From contig JASAND010032067.1 of assembly GCA_030248195.1 (NCBI GenBank), forward strand, positions 62,001-126,000: 64,000 nucleotides of DNA, written 5' to 3'. A program made the translations under genes and the position numbers. The notes beneath the pieces are model-generated. The model did not search any database. It saw only the letters and a program-made list of their open reading frames with translations, and had not been told where the DNA came from. This document shows, one piece after another, positions 25,518-36,626 of this stretch; position 1 is the first letter of the stretch; each line of letters begins with the position of its first letter. The DNA comes from Trissonchulus latispiculum (taxonomy: Eukaryota; Nematoda; Enoplea; Enoplida; Ironidae).

Positions 25518-26236
25518 AGCCGATTTCACACGATGGGGATTTCCATGGGGATTCCCCTGCGGAATCCCCCGGGGACACAACATTCGAAAGTTTTTCCAAA
25601 AATATCCAGGGGATCCCCATGGGGTCTTTTCATGGTGATTCTATTCACACGATGGGGACAATCCCCAGGGAATGCTTGCTATACATAACGTGTTGTTTCC
25701 AATTTTTTATTACTAACACGTACGAATGGAAATGCTGTTTTTCAACAATTTAAATAACAATAATACCAATTCGAAATATGATCATCTGAAGACAAAAATT
25801 ATAAACAAAAAGTACTTTCTATCAACTGGATTTAAATGTAAAAATATAGGCACAATAATTTAATCTGGATTTAATTAATTAATTAGTTAGCTAATTTAAT
25901 TCATCGTTATGATTTTTTCGCAAGATTGTTGAATTATAATAATGTTTTCGATTTTCCTTGTTCTTAACAACTCAACAGACCTGTGAAATTGTTGGTACAA
26001 TATCAATTTTGCTTGTTACATAAGCAACATTATTTCGCATTTTGTTATAATGCGTTTAAGACTGTTTTGACTACAATGTCAGCTGATTTTGCTGCTCTCT
26101 GATTGGTTGTTTCATGGGGATCCCCATAGAAAATTGCTCGGCGAGCAATCCGTCCCCATGGGAATTTTCATGGGGATCCCCACAAAAATCCCCATAGAAA
26201 TCCCCATGGGGCGTCCCTATGGGGATAGGTGGGGTC
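25518..26236. mobile_element. Harbinger-style MITE with CCCCATGGGGA arrays, right end lost
   Basis: TTA (25515-25517) is followed by AGCCGATTTCACACGATGGG, which shares AGCCG-N-TTCACAC with the Harbinger element at 40341. Both ends carry palindromic GGGGATCCCCATGGGG-type units (25530-25670 and 26100-26230). The right terminus is absent where the GACCCGGT element begins at 26237. Confidence 0.6.
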
Positions 26237-27312
26237 CAGAGATGAAACCGGGTCACTATTGGCTGACCCGGTGACCCGGTGACCCGGGTGACCCCTGACC
26301 CGGTGACCCGGTGACCCGGTGACCCGGTATTTTTGAAAATTCAGGTTTAAGCTTGGAAAAATTAAAAATACTTATATTTGGGTGTTTTTTACTTTTATGG
26401 ACATTTTTGGCTTCGGGCAAATAAGAAGTCGGGCAAAATGTTTGCTTTCCTTAAAGTAGTAAAATTGGAAAGTAAATATATATTGTAAGTAAGCCGGAAA
26501 AAATCAAAACTGATTTGCACGATATCGCACTCAATGAAGTAAACTGCATAGCTTTTCGAATCAAGCAAATTCGAACAAAATATATAGGTACTCCGGCAAA
26601 GCCATTACTTCATCTATTCTAATCGTGAGCTTAACATTAGCACTTTTTTGTTTCATCATTATTTTAGCAAAATATTTTATGTAGTGTACGGTTGATGGTT
26701 TCACGCAGCGGACATTCTTTGGAAATATTTTTGCTAATTTTTTATTTGCTAATAAAAACAATCACAACTGAATTAGTTTCTAAAGCCATAACAATTAGAA
26801 AAATGCAAAACTAAACTCAGAATCTGTAAACCTTGTTTTGCCGAGATTTTCCTTCTTACCGACACTTGAGACAAACAGTCTGACCCCCCTCGTTCCAAAA
26901 ATGATAGCAGCAACGAAAAATGACTCACAGTTGAGGGAGCATTGAGAATTTTAGATTTTAAAATAAAAATTTCAGACTCTCGTGTAATAATCTACATTTT
27001 GTAGTTAAGATTCAACGCAATCATTGTAGTTTCAAACCTAGATCCAAGCTCGACAGGTCATTACAAATATTGTGAGGACACTATACAGCGACAAGCATTT
27101 AAAAAAACTACACGATTAAGTTAACAATATTTCTATTGCTAGTTTTTGAGTACTTATTGAAGTTTTCAGTTATTAAAAACTGGTAAAATCTCTGAAAAAT
27201 GTGCTATAACAGTAAAAACTCCCCCAATCAAAAATACCGGGTCAAGACCGGGTCAGAGCTCGTGACCCGGTGACCCGGTCCATATAGTGACCCGAACTGA
27301 CCCGGTGACTTA
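26237..27312. mobile_element. hAT-like element with GACCCGGT arrays, copy 1
   Basis: CAGAGATGAAACCGGGTCAC opens a tandem GACCCGGT array (26237-26331); a second cluster closes it (27239-27309). Its right terminal motif is not recognisable. The same terminus, inverted, ends the element at 52655. AT-rich non-coding interior. Confidence 0.65.
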
Positions 27313-27446
27313 GCCTACCTGATACTTACTTTTCGAGCAGTTTACAATGCAAAAATGATTTTGCAAAAAATTTTGCCTCTTGCCCAGGAGTTCTTATTAT
27401 TATCCGTAGAAGGAAATGATTCGGATCAGTGTGGGTATAGTCGATT

Positions 27447-27645
27447 TCATACATTAACACGGAGTCAGGATCTGGGGGGTGTCTACAAAATCCAAAATTT
27501 TAAGGGCTTCAAGCCCTAATTTAGCAAACTTTTTATATTTCTTACATTTTTGGCCGACAATTTAGTCCAAAATGTAGCGATTTTTAAGAAATTTTTGAAA
27601 GGGAGTCTGCACCCCCCTCCATTCCTCCCCACGTTATCCTATGGT
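27447..27645. mobile_element. short G-rich MITE upstream of gene 3
   Basis: TTAACACGGAGTC plus a G run at the left and CCCCACGTTATCC at the right form loose inverted ends. The left end matches 61208 (TTAACACGGGGTCC). About 190 nt upstream of the gene 3 ATG. No TSD confirmed. Confidence 0.45.
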
Positions 27646-27842
27646 CCTAGTATATACCAAGGTTGGGTGGAATTTGATTGTAAAGGCAGCCATGACTGGA
27701 TTAGAGTTTGGGAAATATTTGTAATTGTAATCGACATTCTTTTACTCCCTTCCCTACTGTTGTATATACTTGTTAAACATATGTTCATCAGTTTTTTGTT
27801 GTAAAATTATTTTTATGCTTGTCGTTTAGTGTAATTTTCATC

Positions 27843-29669
27843 ATGTCGCGCTCATTTCACGAGAAACTTCCCTACGATGATTTGGTGATCGAAGTGGAGG
27901 AAACGGAGCTCCATTTTTGCACAAATTTTTTATCTGCCTATAGTCCCGTTTTCACCCAAATGTTTCATGGAGAGCTTAATACCACTGAGAAATCTAGTGG
28001 CCGACTTAAAGTCGTTGATTTTTCTTCCTACGAAATTGAGACTATTTTGTCTATCTTGATGCCAGGATCCACGGTTGCAGTTGAAGGTAAGCTGTAGAGT
28101 GCTATATCAACTGCTTTTACTTTGTTCATATATAATAAAGGATGTACAGCATCCGTATTTCGAAAGACTCCTGGGGCCGATGTTATCAACGTTGAGTCCC
28201 AGGTTAAGTCGCTAACCCGGGTTTATTCTGCTATCTTCAACACGTGAAATAAACCCGGGTTAGCGACTTAACCCAGGTTTCAGCGTTGATAACATTGGCC
28301 CCTGGTGTGGACTGAAACGTTGGTGTAAATAGATTAATTGATGCCTCTCTGTAATCGCAAATTGCCGAATGAGTGAATTTTAGTCCTTTTCTGTAGCACC
28401 TTGTATATAAATGTTTAAACTTCAAATTTTTGTTAAATTATAAAATTGGGATCAAATGCATGTAGCAGTCAGGGTATTTTTTAGGGATTTTTTCCCAGGG
28501 GGGGGGGGGGCTTCCCGGGGGGAAGACATTTTCGGGGGGGGATTTTTTTGTAAAATTGTGCCAAAAAATGGTATTTTTGGGGGTACTTTGCATGGTGAAA
28601 CACAAAAAGTTCTCAAAAATGGCAAAATTTAAGCTAAAAGTAGCCATTTTTACGAAAATTTCGGGTGGGGGGCGATTTCGGGGGGCATTTTCGGGGGGAA
28701 GGTCAATTTCGGGGGCCCCCCGCCCCCTCCCTGTAAAACATACCCTGCTGTAGCAGGACTTGGAAGTAAACATGAACGCCTTCATAAGCTAGCTACATTT
28801 CTTCCATCTGAAATTCTGAGGAAGTTTATACCTAGCAGTCGGCTTTTATGTAGGGGCGCTCCCTAAATACTATATATGAGTGTAAAGGCAGTGTGCTTTC
28901 ATTAAAGCGGAAATATCCATCCACTATATAATTTCTACATCTGCGAATGTCGATTGCTCGTCGAAGCTCTGCCCATACTAATTTTATCCTCAATCTAGTC
29001 CTATTCTCTCGTTGAACCTCCCAAAATTGAACATTTTTAAGACTAGTCCTCCCTGGATTTTGCAACCCCACCATCACCCATATCAGTTTCGCATGCTCCG
29101 GATGAAAAATTTTAAATAATCATATTCTGGTATTTTAGTATATGTATTTTTATGATAAATTATTTTTAGATAAATCAGTTTGGTGTTGTCTTCGCTTTGC
29201 TGACAAGTATGATGTCGACTTTTTGCGAAACAAGGTTTATGCCTTTTTGGATTCTGGATGGGCCACATCGAACTTTCATGTCTGGGAAACGGTCCTGCTG
29301 GGCCTGAAATATAAATGGAACGATCTTGCGGTAAAAGCTATATTGCGTCTGTGCGATCTACCATTCAATGATTATATGCAGCAGTTCCGAATAGCTCATG
29401 ATAATAATCTTCATGTCAAGCTTGACATTCCGGTTGTTCAATACAACACTCTTTTGGCCACACTGCCATTGCTTTTCAAGCGTCGTTGCATAGGAGATTC
29501 CACCTATTTAGCGAAGAATTCAGGAACTTATTTAAACCAAAACTGCGGATTCTGTACGAACTATTGCTACGAAAATGGCATGAAGTGTAGTGTTTGTGGC
29601 ATTGTGTCGTGTGATCAACGTCGCAATTGTATTGCTAATTTCGCTGTTCACTTCTGCAATAATGAGTAG
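27843..29669 (+). CDS. BTB/POZ - BACK-like - Cys-rich protein, array gene 3
   Basis: Exons 27843-28086 and 29170-29669 are joined by a phase-1 intron of 1083 nt (donor AAGGTAAGC, acceptor TTTTTAG), giving 247 aa. Exon 1 encodes MSRSFHEK, DDLVIEVEETELHF and SPVFTQMFHGE. Exon 2 gives DKSVWCC, RFADKYDVDFL, WETVLLGLKYKWNDL and LPLLF, then a tail with CGFC, CSVCG, a C-x5-C pair and FAVHFC. An upstream in-frame ATG at 27819 lies before the acceptor-like AG (27828-27829), so 27843 is preferred. Its closest paralog is gene 6. An 86-nt block (29280-29365) differs from gene 6 at only two bases, which suggests conversion or very recent exchange. The intron holds a foldback and a hAT-like MITE. Molecular function is not known. 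Confidence 0.88.
28171..28305. mobile_element. 135-bp foldback MITE in intron of gene 3
   Basis: Near-perfect hairpin. Both arms contain GATAACA/TGTTATC, AAGTCGCTAACCCGGGTTTA and GGGGCC ends, with a loop of about 20 nt. Non-coding. Confidence 0.85.
28469..28748. mobile_element. hAT-like MITE, CAGGGTAT termini, 8-bp TSD, in intron of gene 3
   Basis: The ends TCAGGGTATTTTTTA and GCAGGGTATGTTTTA (reverse strand) are flanked by the direct repeat TGTAGCAG (28461-28468, 28749-28756). Runs of G, interleaved with TTTTCGGGGG, line both ends. The frames read across it are artefacts. Confidence 0.85.
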
Positions 29670-30414
29670 GTAGTCTTGTGTTTGGCTTCTTTGTATGTGT
29701 TTACCTATATTTTTAGAGACACTTCCGTATACTTTTGCTTTGTCTGTGGTTTTGTTTTGTTTTTCTTTTCTTTTTCTGTGTCTTTTATTTGGCAGCTTAT
29801 TGCAATGGCAGCAATTGTAATGGTGTAACTTTTGGCTGGCTGCAAAATTGCAAATTTCTTCTAAAAATACGGAAACAGTTAGTTTTTTGAAAATTGAAGT
29901 ATCATATATATACCTATATATTTACTCAATGTTGAACAATTTTACCCTAAATGTAAGCTTAAGATTGCTAAAAATGCCGAAAAAGATATAAATGTTTGGC
30001 GAAACCGAAAAAGTTTTTAAAACTTCATCCTAAAATTCACATAAGTCGATGTGGAGCTCAATTTCACATCTGCTCGACTTGAACTTGGGGTGGCATTACT
30101 TCTCAAACATATACATCCCGTTATTGTCATCCCCGATTCATATGTCGTTATGCCGTACCTATGTATCTCTGGTTTTGGTGTGAATATTCAGCAACTATAT
30201 AGATATATGTGGATAGATATGACTATGAGTTCGTGCTTTATTTTCCTGTCCCCCCTTTTTGACTTTTCTGAAAGGTTGAACTTAAGTACGATGTTTATAC
30301 GTGGGCTTTTCGTAGTTGAGAATAAAAGCAGCATCGATGATTAGTCAAAATTTCGTATATATATAAATACTATTTATATATATATATACTAAATGTATAT
30401 ACTAAATACTATAA

Positions 30415-30494
<80 letters not shown>

Positions 30495-30776
30495 GCACCT
30501 TTGCGAATCTTAATTGGGAAATTTAATGTCTTAATCTTATTTGGATTTTATTAATTTAATTGAAAGCTTAGCTTGATACAGAACATGTAAAGATTTAGTT
30601 CATACCTATATCTTCTTTTATGGCGTTTGACTGCATAAGCATAACACTTGTTTTGTTGATATTTTGCTGAATCTGTTTTTTTTCTTGTTTTTCTCGGTGT
30701 GAACTAAATCAAATTTTTTTCTTAAGATTTCTTCATCTGCAGATGCCAAAGCGGAGTATTTGTTAATCACACAATT
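29670..30776. other. 3' flank of gene 3
   Basis: T-rich sequence follows the stop. AATAAA occurs at 30321 and a TA microsatellite at 30421. The segment from about 30600 resembles 59640 onward (GGCGTTTGACTGCATA shared with one change). No other gene is recognised. Confidence 0.4.
30421..30491. repeat. (AT)n microsatellite
   Basis: About 70 nt of AT dinucleotide, preceded by imperfect TATA/TAAATA units from 30355. Confidence 0.95.
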
Positions 30777-30788
30777 ACATATGTATAT

Positions 30789-31149
30789 TGTGCCGTAATG
30801 GCCGAGTGGTAAGGCGTTCGACTGAAGATCTGACGGTCCTAGGTTCGAACCCCCGCTGCCACAAGGCTTTCACAAATCCCCTTGAGCAAGGGACTAAGCA
30901 CATATCGGTTCGCCGTGGGCTCCAGCCAACCCAGCTATCTATCCTTAACTGGTCGGTAAATGGCTACCACTGCGGTGGGAAGGTAACAGGAGTCTGTGTT
31001 CTGGCACAATGCCTGATGAAGGGCTGGCCCCCCTTCCACATATGTAGTCAACATTAGAGTTGTCGCTCCTGGCTTCGGGCTGTGAATCGGCACCCTATAA
31101 CCTTCTGCAGGTTGGAGTTCTCTCCAGGGGTCACTTTACCTTTACCTTT
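30789..31149 (+). mobile_element. tRNA-derived SINE with 12-bp TSD
   Basis: A complete SINE of about 361 nt. The head carries an A box (TGGCCGAGTGGTAAGGC) and a B box (GGTTCGAACCC). A GC-balanced body and a tail of TTACCTTTACCTTTA follow. The perfect 12-bp direct repeat ACATATGTATAT (30777-30788, 31150-31161) marks LINE-type target-primed insertion. The anticodon-loop region (ACTGAAGATC) resembles tRNA-Phe while the D-arm looks Ser/Leu-like. A 3' fragment of a related element lies at 60285-60350. Confidence 0.92.
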
Positions 31150-31194
31150 ACATATGTATATATTTTAGTCACGAATGTGAAAGATTGTTTATTA

Positions 31195-31345
31195 GGAATA
31201 TAAAAACAGATGAGATTACTGCAGGCAGTTATGTAATACAACAACGGATCTTTCATGATCCACACGTTAGAATGCACGCTGAACCCAAGCCAGCTGCTAG
31301 ATGAAGGAGTTTAAGCGTTTCGCTTTATGTTCTATCAGAGTTGTG
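31195..31345. repeat. segment shared with 59870-59975
   Basis: AGAATGCACGCTGAAC and GCGTTTCGCTTAATG-type blocks occur in the same order at 59910-59970. The match continues beyond the TTAA element at 33302-33420 (compare 60008-60120), so it is older shared sequence interrupted here by insertions. Confidence 0.6.
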
Positions 31346-31803
31346 GACTCTGACTTAGGCTTTGGCCGATTTTATATCTCCACCAAGTGCTAAATTGTTT
31401 TATCAATCTAGCTAAAATTTTTATGCCGTGTTTTGACCACGCGTCGATTTTAAATGCCTTAAAAGCTTTGATTTTGCGAGAACTTTTGACGCTTAGGGTG
31501 GATTCGGCGAGCATGGAAATTTTAGCCTTCGATTTTGTAGGAAATGTATTTGGGCTTTGGATTGGATGTTGCCCACATTTCTGAACTTGCGCTAAATTCG
31601 CGGATAGTGAAATATGCTTCAGTGGAAAATGAATTGTAATGAAGAACTGCGATTGACGACTGACATCTGCAGCTGTCATTGTAAAAGTTCACTAGTCTTG
31701 TATGCTGAACTTGTTCAAACACGAGTGGTATTATTACATAATGCGTTATGCGTAGCAACTAGGCTGAGCTGGTAGAAACTGAGGTGGTGGAGCATATATA
31801 TAG

Positions 31804-33301
31804 TTAAGGGGGGGGGCTACGAATTTCACTAAAAGTTCGATGTTGGAAAAGCTAGCTAGTCTTTTGCCACACAATAGTATTAGGTTAAGTGTAAAATAGT
31901 TTAAAGTTTGAAAGAATTCCATACAGCGTAGCGTCCTGTGGAGCCATCAGAAGTTGGTGTTATCGGTCCAAAGCTCGACATGACACCTACACAAACTTCG
32001 CCTCGCCCTGATCGCTATGTGCAAGGCACAGTACCCAAATTTTCAGGAATTAGTTCTGACATATAGTGCTTTGATATCGCGTAAAATAATCTCTAGACCA
32101 TTGCCTACTTTTCTGTGCGATACGATCAAAATGCGAAAAATTGGGTGTTGTAGGTCTATACGGATGGAGGTTAACTAACTTCTAATGAGCTGTGGTTTAC
32201 CAAATGAACCAAACTTTGCGGCAATTAATACTCCAAGTATCTGTCTTAACTTTGGTATAAATGACGTGATTTCGTTAATCCCTGTATTCGCAGTGCTGGA
32301 TTATATTATCGATATTGTCGCTGTTATTTGGCACCATTTCGAAGATGTGAGTCAATTACACCCAAAGTACTGTGGCAGAATAGGCTGAAACGTTGCACAT
32401 TACAGGCCAGTGAGTGCACCAAGATGTGCCGAAAGGTATGTCACTAAACCTCGCTCCAATGCTTAGAAATGCTAGATTGATTTCTCGAAGTATGGATGGC
32501 GATCGCTCCAGAAAGCTCTAAGACAGTTGTAAGCACATACTGAACGAAGGAAGCGTCATATCGAAAAACGGATTTCATATTCGGATTCAGCAGGTCAAAT
32601 AACCCCTATAACCACCTTTTCGGCAAAATCGGAGGCAAAAAATGTTTTGACCCCATTTTTACTGCGCTTAGCTAGCTTTTCAGGCCTAAAAATAAGGGTT
32701 ATTTCTTAATTAAAAGTTGGCTAGCACACTAACCAGAAAACCAAAGCCCTTGAAACTCACAGACAGTATGCCCCTATTAGAGCCACCTAAAAATAAGGGT
32801 TATTTCTTAATTAAAAGTTGGCTAGCACACTAACCAGAAAACCAAAGCCCTTGAAACTCACAGACAGTATGCCCCTATTAGAGCCAAATAACTGGTAAAA
32901 AGCTGGGGTAGGCTAGGGGCTGCCAATTTTATTAGATCGAAAACGGCGCACGGTCACCTCGCAACTTTTTGCAAAATTTCAAACTTTGAGCTGTTAATTA
33001 CTTTAGTTTATTGTTTATTAGTTGTACTTTTAATATTTAGCACTAGTAACAGTTAACATTTGTGACAAAAAGTTTCAGAATTGGTCAAACCGTTAATCCA
33101 CCAGAATTCAGAAAAGCTTTTTCAAAAAACCCACTTTTCGCACCAAAATTTCTACTTTGGCGTAGTGCCAGAATCGATATGTGTTAGATATAATAATGCC
33201 CACTACGGACTATTTAACCTTGATATGTTAGCTAATCATATGCCAAAAGGCAGGTCTCTCTGAAGAAGTTGTGCAAAACCGTTCGTAGCCCCCCCCCTTA
33301 A
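31804..33301. mobile_element. TTAA-flanked element, TTAAGGGGGGGGGCTACGAA termini
   Basis: A perfect 20-bp inverted terminus, TTAAGGGGGGGGGCTACGAA, stands at both ends (31804 and 33301). The TTAA target suggests a piggyBac-like MITE. The sequence flanking it on the right (TGTTAAATGTCAGCGTGGCA) aligns with 60008, consistent with an insertion into pre-existing sequence. The interior has a 101-bp exact tandem duplication and a segment shared with 16895-17000. No transposase. Confidence 0.8.
32685..32886. repeat. exact 101-bp tandem duplication
   Basis: The unit starting CCTAAAAATAAGGG and ending TTAGAGCCA is present twice head to tail (32685-32785, 32786-32886) with no difference that I can see. 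This implies a very recent duplication or an assembly join. Confidence 0.95.
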
Positions 33302-33466
33302 CTGTTAAATGTCAGCGTGGCATATAATATAACAAAACAGTTCGTAACAATTTAACTTAGTTTTCATTTTCAATAGGTATCGCTAATTTTTGCTCAAAAA
33401 TTGTCAGAAATTTGCAGATCGTCTGCAAACAGAAATGTTTTAGTCACTGTTCCCGTTCCCTAAATA

Positions 33467-33664
33467 TTGAAACATCATATTAATCAAGACAGGAAACGTA
33501 TTGGGAACGCTGGTCCTTGTTCAAACTTTTCGTGTTCCTTCTGTAACAACACTGCAGTTCAGTACTTATATGGCATAAAGTGTACCGTTTGTGGTATTAC
33601 GTCTTGTGACATCAGAATGGATTGTCTTGTTAATTTTGCTGTTCATATCTGTACTAAGAAATAG
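33467..33664 (+). pseudogene. remnant of a BTB-Cys exon 2 (C-terminal module only)
   Basis: The frame ends with a well-kept Cys module (CSFC, GIKCTVCGI, C-x5-C, LVNFAVHIC, then KK stop), most like gene 4. The BTB and helical parts are missing and no FADKYD-type block or exon 1 is found upstream. The TTAA element ends 165 nt before it. Either a truncated duplicate or a gene whose 5' parts were displaced by insertions; a truncated pseudogene is more likely. Confidence 0.8.
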
Positions 33665-33696
33665 TGCCAGATACGTTATGCTTTGATACGATACGA

Positions 33697-34114
33697 CACT
33701 AGCGTAGTCAGAAAAAATTTTCGGGGGAGGGAATGCCAAAATTTGGTGGGGGTCTGTAAAATCAGTTTTTTCTCTTTCTCTTTCTCGTCTCTTTCAGTTG
33801 AAAATTTTTCAGATTTGTAACGTCTGAGGAATTTTTTCAAAGCATTCTTTGAATTAAAGAAGCGAAATGATGCTCAATACGTTTTCATTCACGCAAATGA
33901 TGTATAAACTGGGCGAACCACGCCCATTAGGGTATTTAGAACACATTTTTGGCGTTCTAAACCCATATTATGGTGGTAAATTTAAGTAAATACGCACCGA
34001 AGGCGCGAAAATTTTTTTGAAAAACGAGCGTTTTACACATGGCAGGAAAAAATTCCTGAGAGCAACACAATTTCGGGGGGGGGGGGAATTCCCCCCCCCC
34101 TGGCTACGCGCCTG
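33697..34114. mobile_element. hAT-like MITE, CAGGCGCGTAGCCAG termini, 8-bp TSD
   Basis: The ends CACTAGCGTAGTCAG and CAGGCGCGTAGCCAG (reverse strand) agree at 12 of 15 positions. They are flanked by the direct repeat CGATACGA (33689-33696, 34115-34122); the flank is a GATAC repeat, which weakens this slightly. G- and C-runs lie inside the ends. It directly follows the gene remnant. Confidence 0.8.
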
Positions 34115-34122
34115 CGATACGA

Positions 34123-35102
34123 TACGTTTTGCTTTAATGGTCATTATATCCGTGTATTCTCTACACTTAGTCAATAGTAGTTTTATCAAAGATTACGTTC
34201 GTTGCGTGTTTGCTCTCTCTGGATTTGATCCTGTTTTGCTTCTTTTTTGTGTATTGTTTATGCCACTCTGTGTCTGTAGTTGTACTGTGTCGCACGATGT
34301 GTTTTTCTACCGTTTCCTCAACTGAATCGTTTGATTACCTTTAGCTGAAAATTCCTATTATCGCTGCACTGCGTTCGCGATAATGCAGCTTTTAGCTAGT
34401 ACCTATAAAAGGATGTAGCTGCACGAATACTTTGAATTGTGGAACACTCTCCTTTAAAAGAGAACGTCTTTGGCGCTTTCGTCCTTCTTTTCTTTACTTT
34501 GGCACATTCGCATCAGTTTTGTGCTTCAGTTGTTTGATATTTGCATTCTTTTCATGTTTCCAGGGATAAAGTTATGTTTTGCAGTTTACTGTCGCATGCG
34601 TTATCTCTGACTGCTGGGTAGCTTTTCACTAACACTGTAGCTGTTGTTATCCACTGCTTTATGTTCTGTTCTTCTGCTTTGCTTTTTGATTTCAATAAAG
34701 TTGAATAGTTTTCTCTGAAAATGAGAATAAAGGCTTTGCGGGACAGTCTGTTAGCTGAATGATATGCTTTCAACAATTTAAACATTGTTGCAGCATTGAA
34801 ACATCGTAATGTAAAGTTACTCTTGTATAGGAAGTGATGAAAACGAAGAGTTGGCTGGTTTGAAGACGTCACTCAGTGCTTATCTGTATAGGTTGACCCG
34901 TCCCAAGTCAACAGTTGCACTCAAATACAGGATATACAATTTTCAGGCACTTTTCTGCTACCCTCCCACCAAACAGGGGGGTTTGCTTTGTCGAAGAGAG
35001 CTACCCCCCCTCCACCAACCGGGGGAACATTCGCGGAGCACCGTTACGCAATGCCAAGAAGAGGAGCCCTCTAGTGGCCTACTCTTCTTCTTGTATATAG
35101 TG
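34123..35102. other. unassigned flank before the YR retrotransposon
   Basis: T-rich to about 34870 with AATAAA-type signals near 34700, and no gene. 35028-35102 (GGAGCACCGTTA onward) is a repeat also present at 53468-53545, where it runs on uninterrupted by the retrotransposon. Confidence 0.4.
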
Positions 35103-35177
35103 CAATTATCTCTACACTACGTTCCGAGATAATCTTCCTTAAGTCTATGGAATACAAAGATGGGAAAACAAACCATA
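35103..35177 (-). repeat. YR element repeat B2 (3' terminal)
   Basis: Begins CAATTATCTCTACACTACGT and matches B1 (36518-36592) over about 75 nt. It marks the 3' end of the minus-strand element. An AAG-rich stretch lies just inside. Confidence 0.9.
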
Positions 35178-35272
35178 AAGAAGAAGAAGAAGAGAGCTTT
35201 ATTGAGCTTTGCCTAATACAACGGTCAGAAAACACAGTTTGGCACATAAAAAATGAGCTATCAAAATAAAAA

Positions 35273-36371
35273 TTAAGCTTTTAAAATATTAGAAGCAACA
35301 AGCCTTCGTTTTTGTAAGGGTTCTTCAACATAACGATCTAAAGATTGGACAGACTTCCACCGTCCCTGGAGCTGAATTAATCGGTCGGAAACTTCAGCTC
35401 TGACAGCGGCAGTGGCACCGCTCGCACGAAGGCTGTGAGTGGATATGGTACTAGGATCCAGTCCTACGGACTGCGCAGACGTTTTCACAACTTTCCGCAG
35501 CGTATCATAAGAGATGGCCTTACCAGAGGGAATCAGACCGGATTTCTTAGTGTGTCGGAAAGATTGCAACAAGGGTGAAGACGTAGTAAGAAAAGGAAAC
35601 GACAGAAGGTATTCAAGAAAAGTTTGAAGCAGGGTAAACAGACATTTACCATCATGAGACGCCGCAATCACAGTAAAATCTCCTTTGCGGAGTTGGTCCG
35701 TTTTACTCGAACGAATGTGAACCTTGGCAAAGGAATCATAAAAAACAACGTCGCCAATGGTGAGGGATCGACGTTCACTTGCCCGACACATAGCGACATA
35801 GCCAAGAGAGAAAATTACACCAGTTCGCAATTGAACAGGATCAGAATGTGAAGACTGAGCTGTAGAAAGGATGGTGGTAATATGTGCTGAGGAAAAAACA
35901 GCCTTCTTGGTTGAGGGACGGGCAGCCGGCAAGCAACTTGAGGAGAGACGGATGTTTGCCGAGAGACTCGCCATATCCAAGAAATTGATTGAGGAAGGAC
36001 AAGGAAGAGAATGCCAAATTCACAGAGGCAGCACTAAGAGAGTTACGTAAGTGAAGCAGGAACAATCCAGCCTGAAGGGGCTGAACTGGCAAAGCGGGAG
36101 TATCAGGACAAGCTGTAGCGAGCCACGAAATAAATTGCTGAATAAAGTTAAGATACGACTTAAGCGAGTTGGTCGCCAAACTGGAGCACATGGTCACAGC
36201 AAAATCGATCATTTGAGGCGGAGAAGTAGAAGCACCTCGAAGAGAAGAGTACCAGGAAGTAACGGAAATGAGGCCTAAACACAGCAGACGACACAGTAAG
36301 AAAATACAGAAGTGTGAGGTAGAAGGGATGGGTGGGAGGGCAGGCTGACGAACCAGGCACACAAAAAACAA
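35273..36371 (-). pseudogene. tyrosine recombinase of the YR retrotransposon, frameshifted
   Basis: The C-terminal part (35980-35273) shows the tyrosine recombinase set: Arg in CRASE (residue 66 of that frame), Lys in SSKTD (93), HSLR (His182, Arg185), Trp208 and the nucleophile Tyr217 in LDRYVEE. The N-terminal SAM-like part lies in a different frame (36371-35841). The two meet near 35985, so a single-base-type frameshift breaks the gene. The frame is open through repeat A2; its first ATG is at 36212. It would catalyse integration of a circular DNA intermediate. Confidence 0.88.
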
Positions 36372-36592
36372 AACTACGGGACAGAGGAACTTGGCAGAGC
36401 TACCGTTGTAGGCAAAAATTAGCTCGTAACTGAAGAGACAATGCAGTCGTAGCTAACTACGCAATATGCAAATGAGCAGTATGCAAATTAGGATCTTTGC
36501 ATTCCCCGACTTAAGATCAATTATCTCTACACTACGTTCCGAGATAATCTTCCTTAAGTCTATGGAATACAAAGATGGGAAAACAAAGCATA
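36341..36592 (-). repeat. YR element internal repeats A2 (36341-36524) and B1 (36518-36592)
   Basis: A2 copies A1 with a 2-nt difference in length. B1 copies B2. They overlap at CAATTAT, which reproduces the junction expected in a circular intermediate. The block contains ATGCAAAT twice. On the minus strand it lies between the RNase H region and the recombinase frame, so it could supply a second promoter or start region. Confidence 0.88.
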
Positions 36593-36626
36593 ACACTAGC
36601 AAAGACGACGATATAAGGAACAGAAT

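Noticed and set aside
30788..31057. 89-codon frame at the tRNA-like sequence
   Set aside because: Lies entirely in the SINE and starts in its tRNA head; no protein family features.
35028..35102. TSD for the YR retrotransposon
   Set aside because: The borders share only the CAATTAT core that is also in the element; the empty-site paralog shows no duplication.
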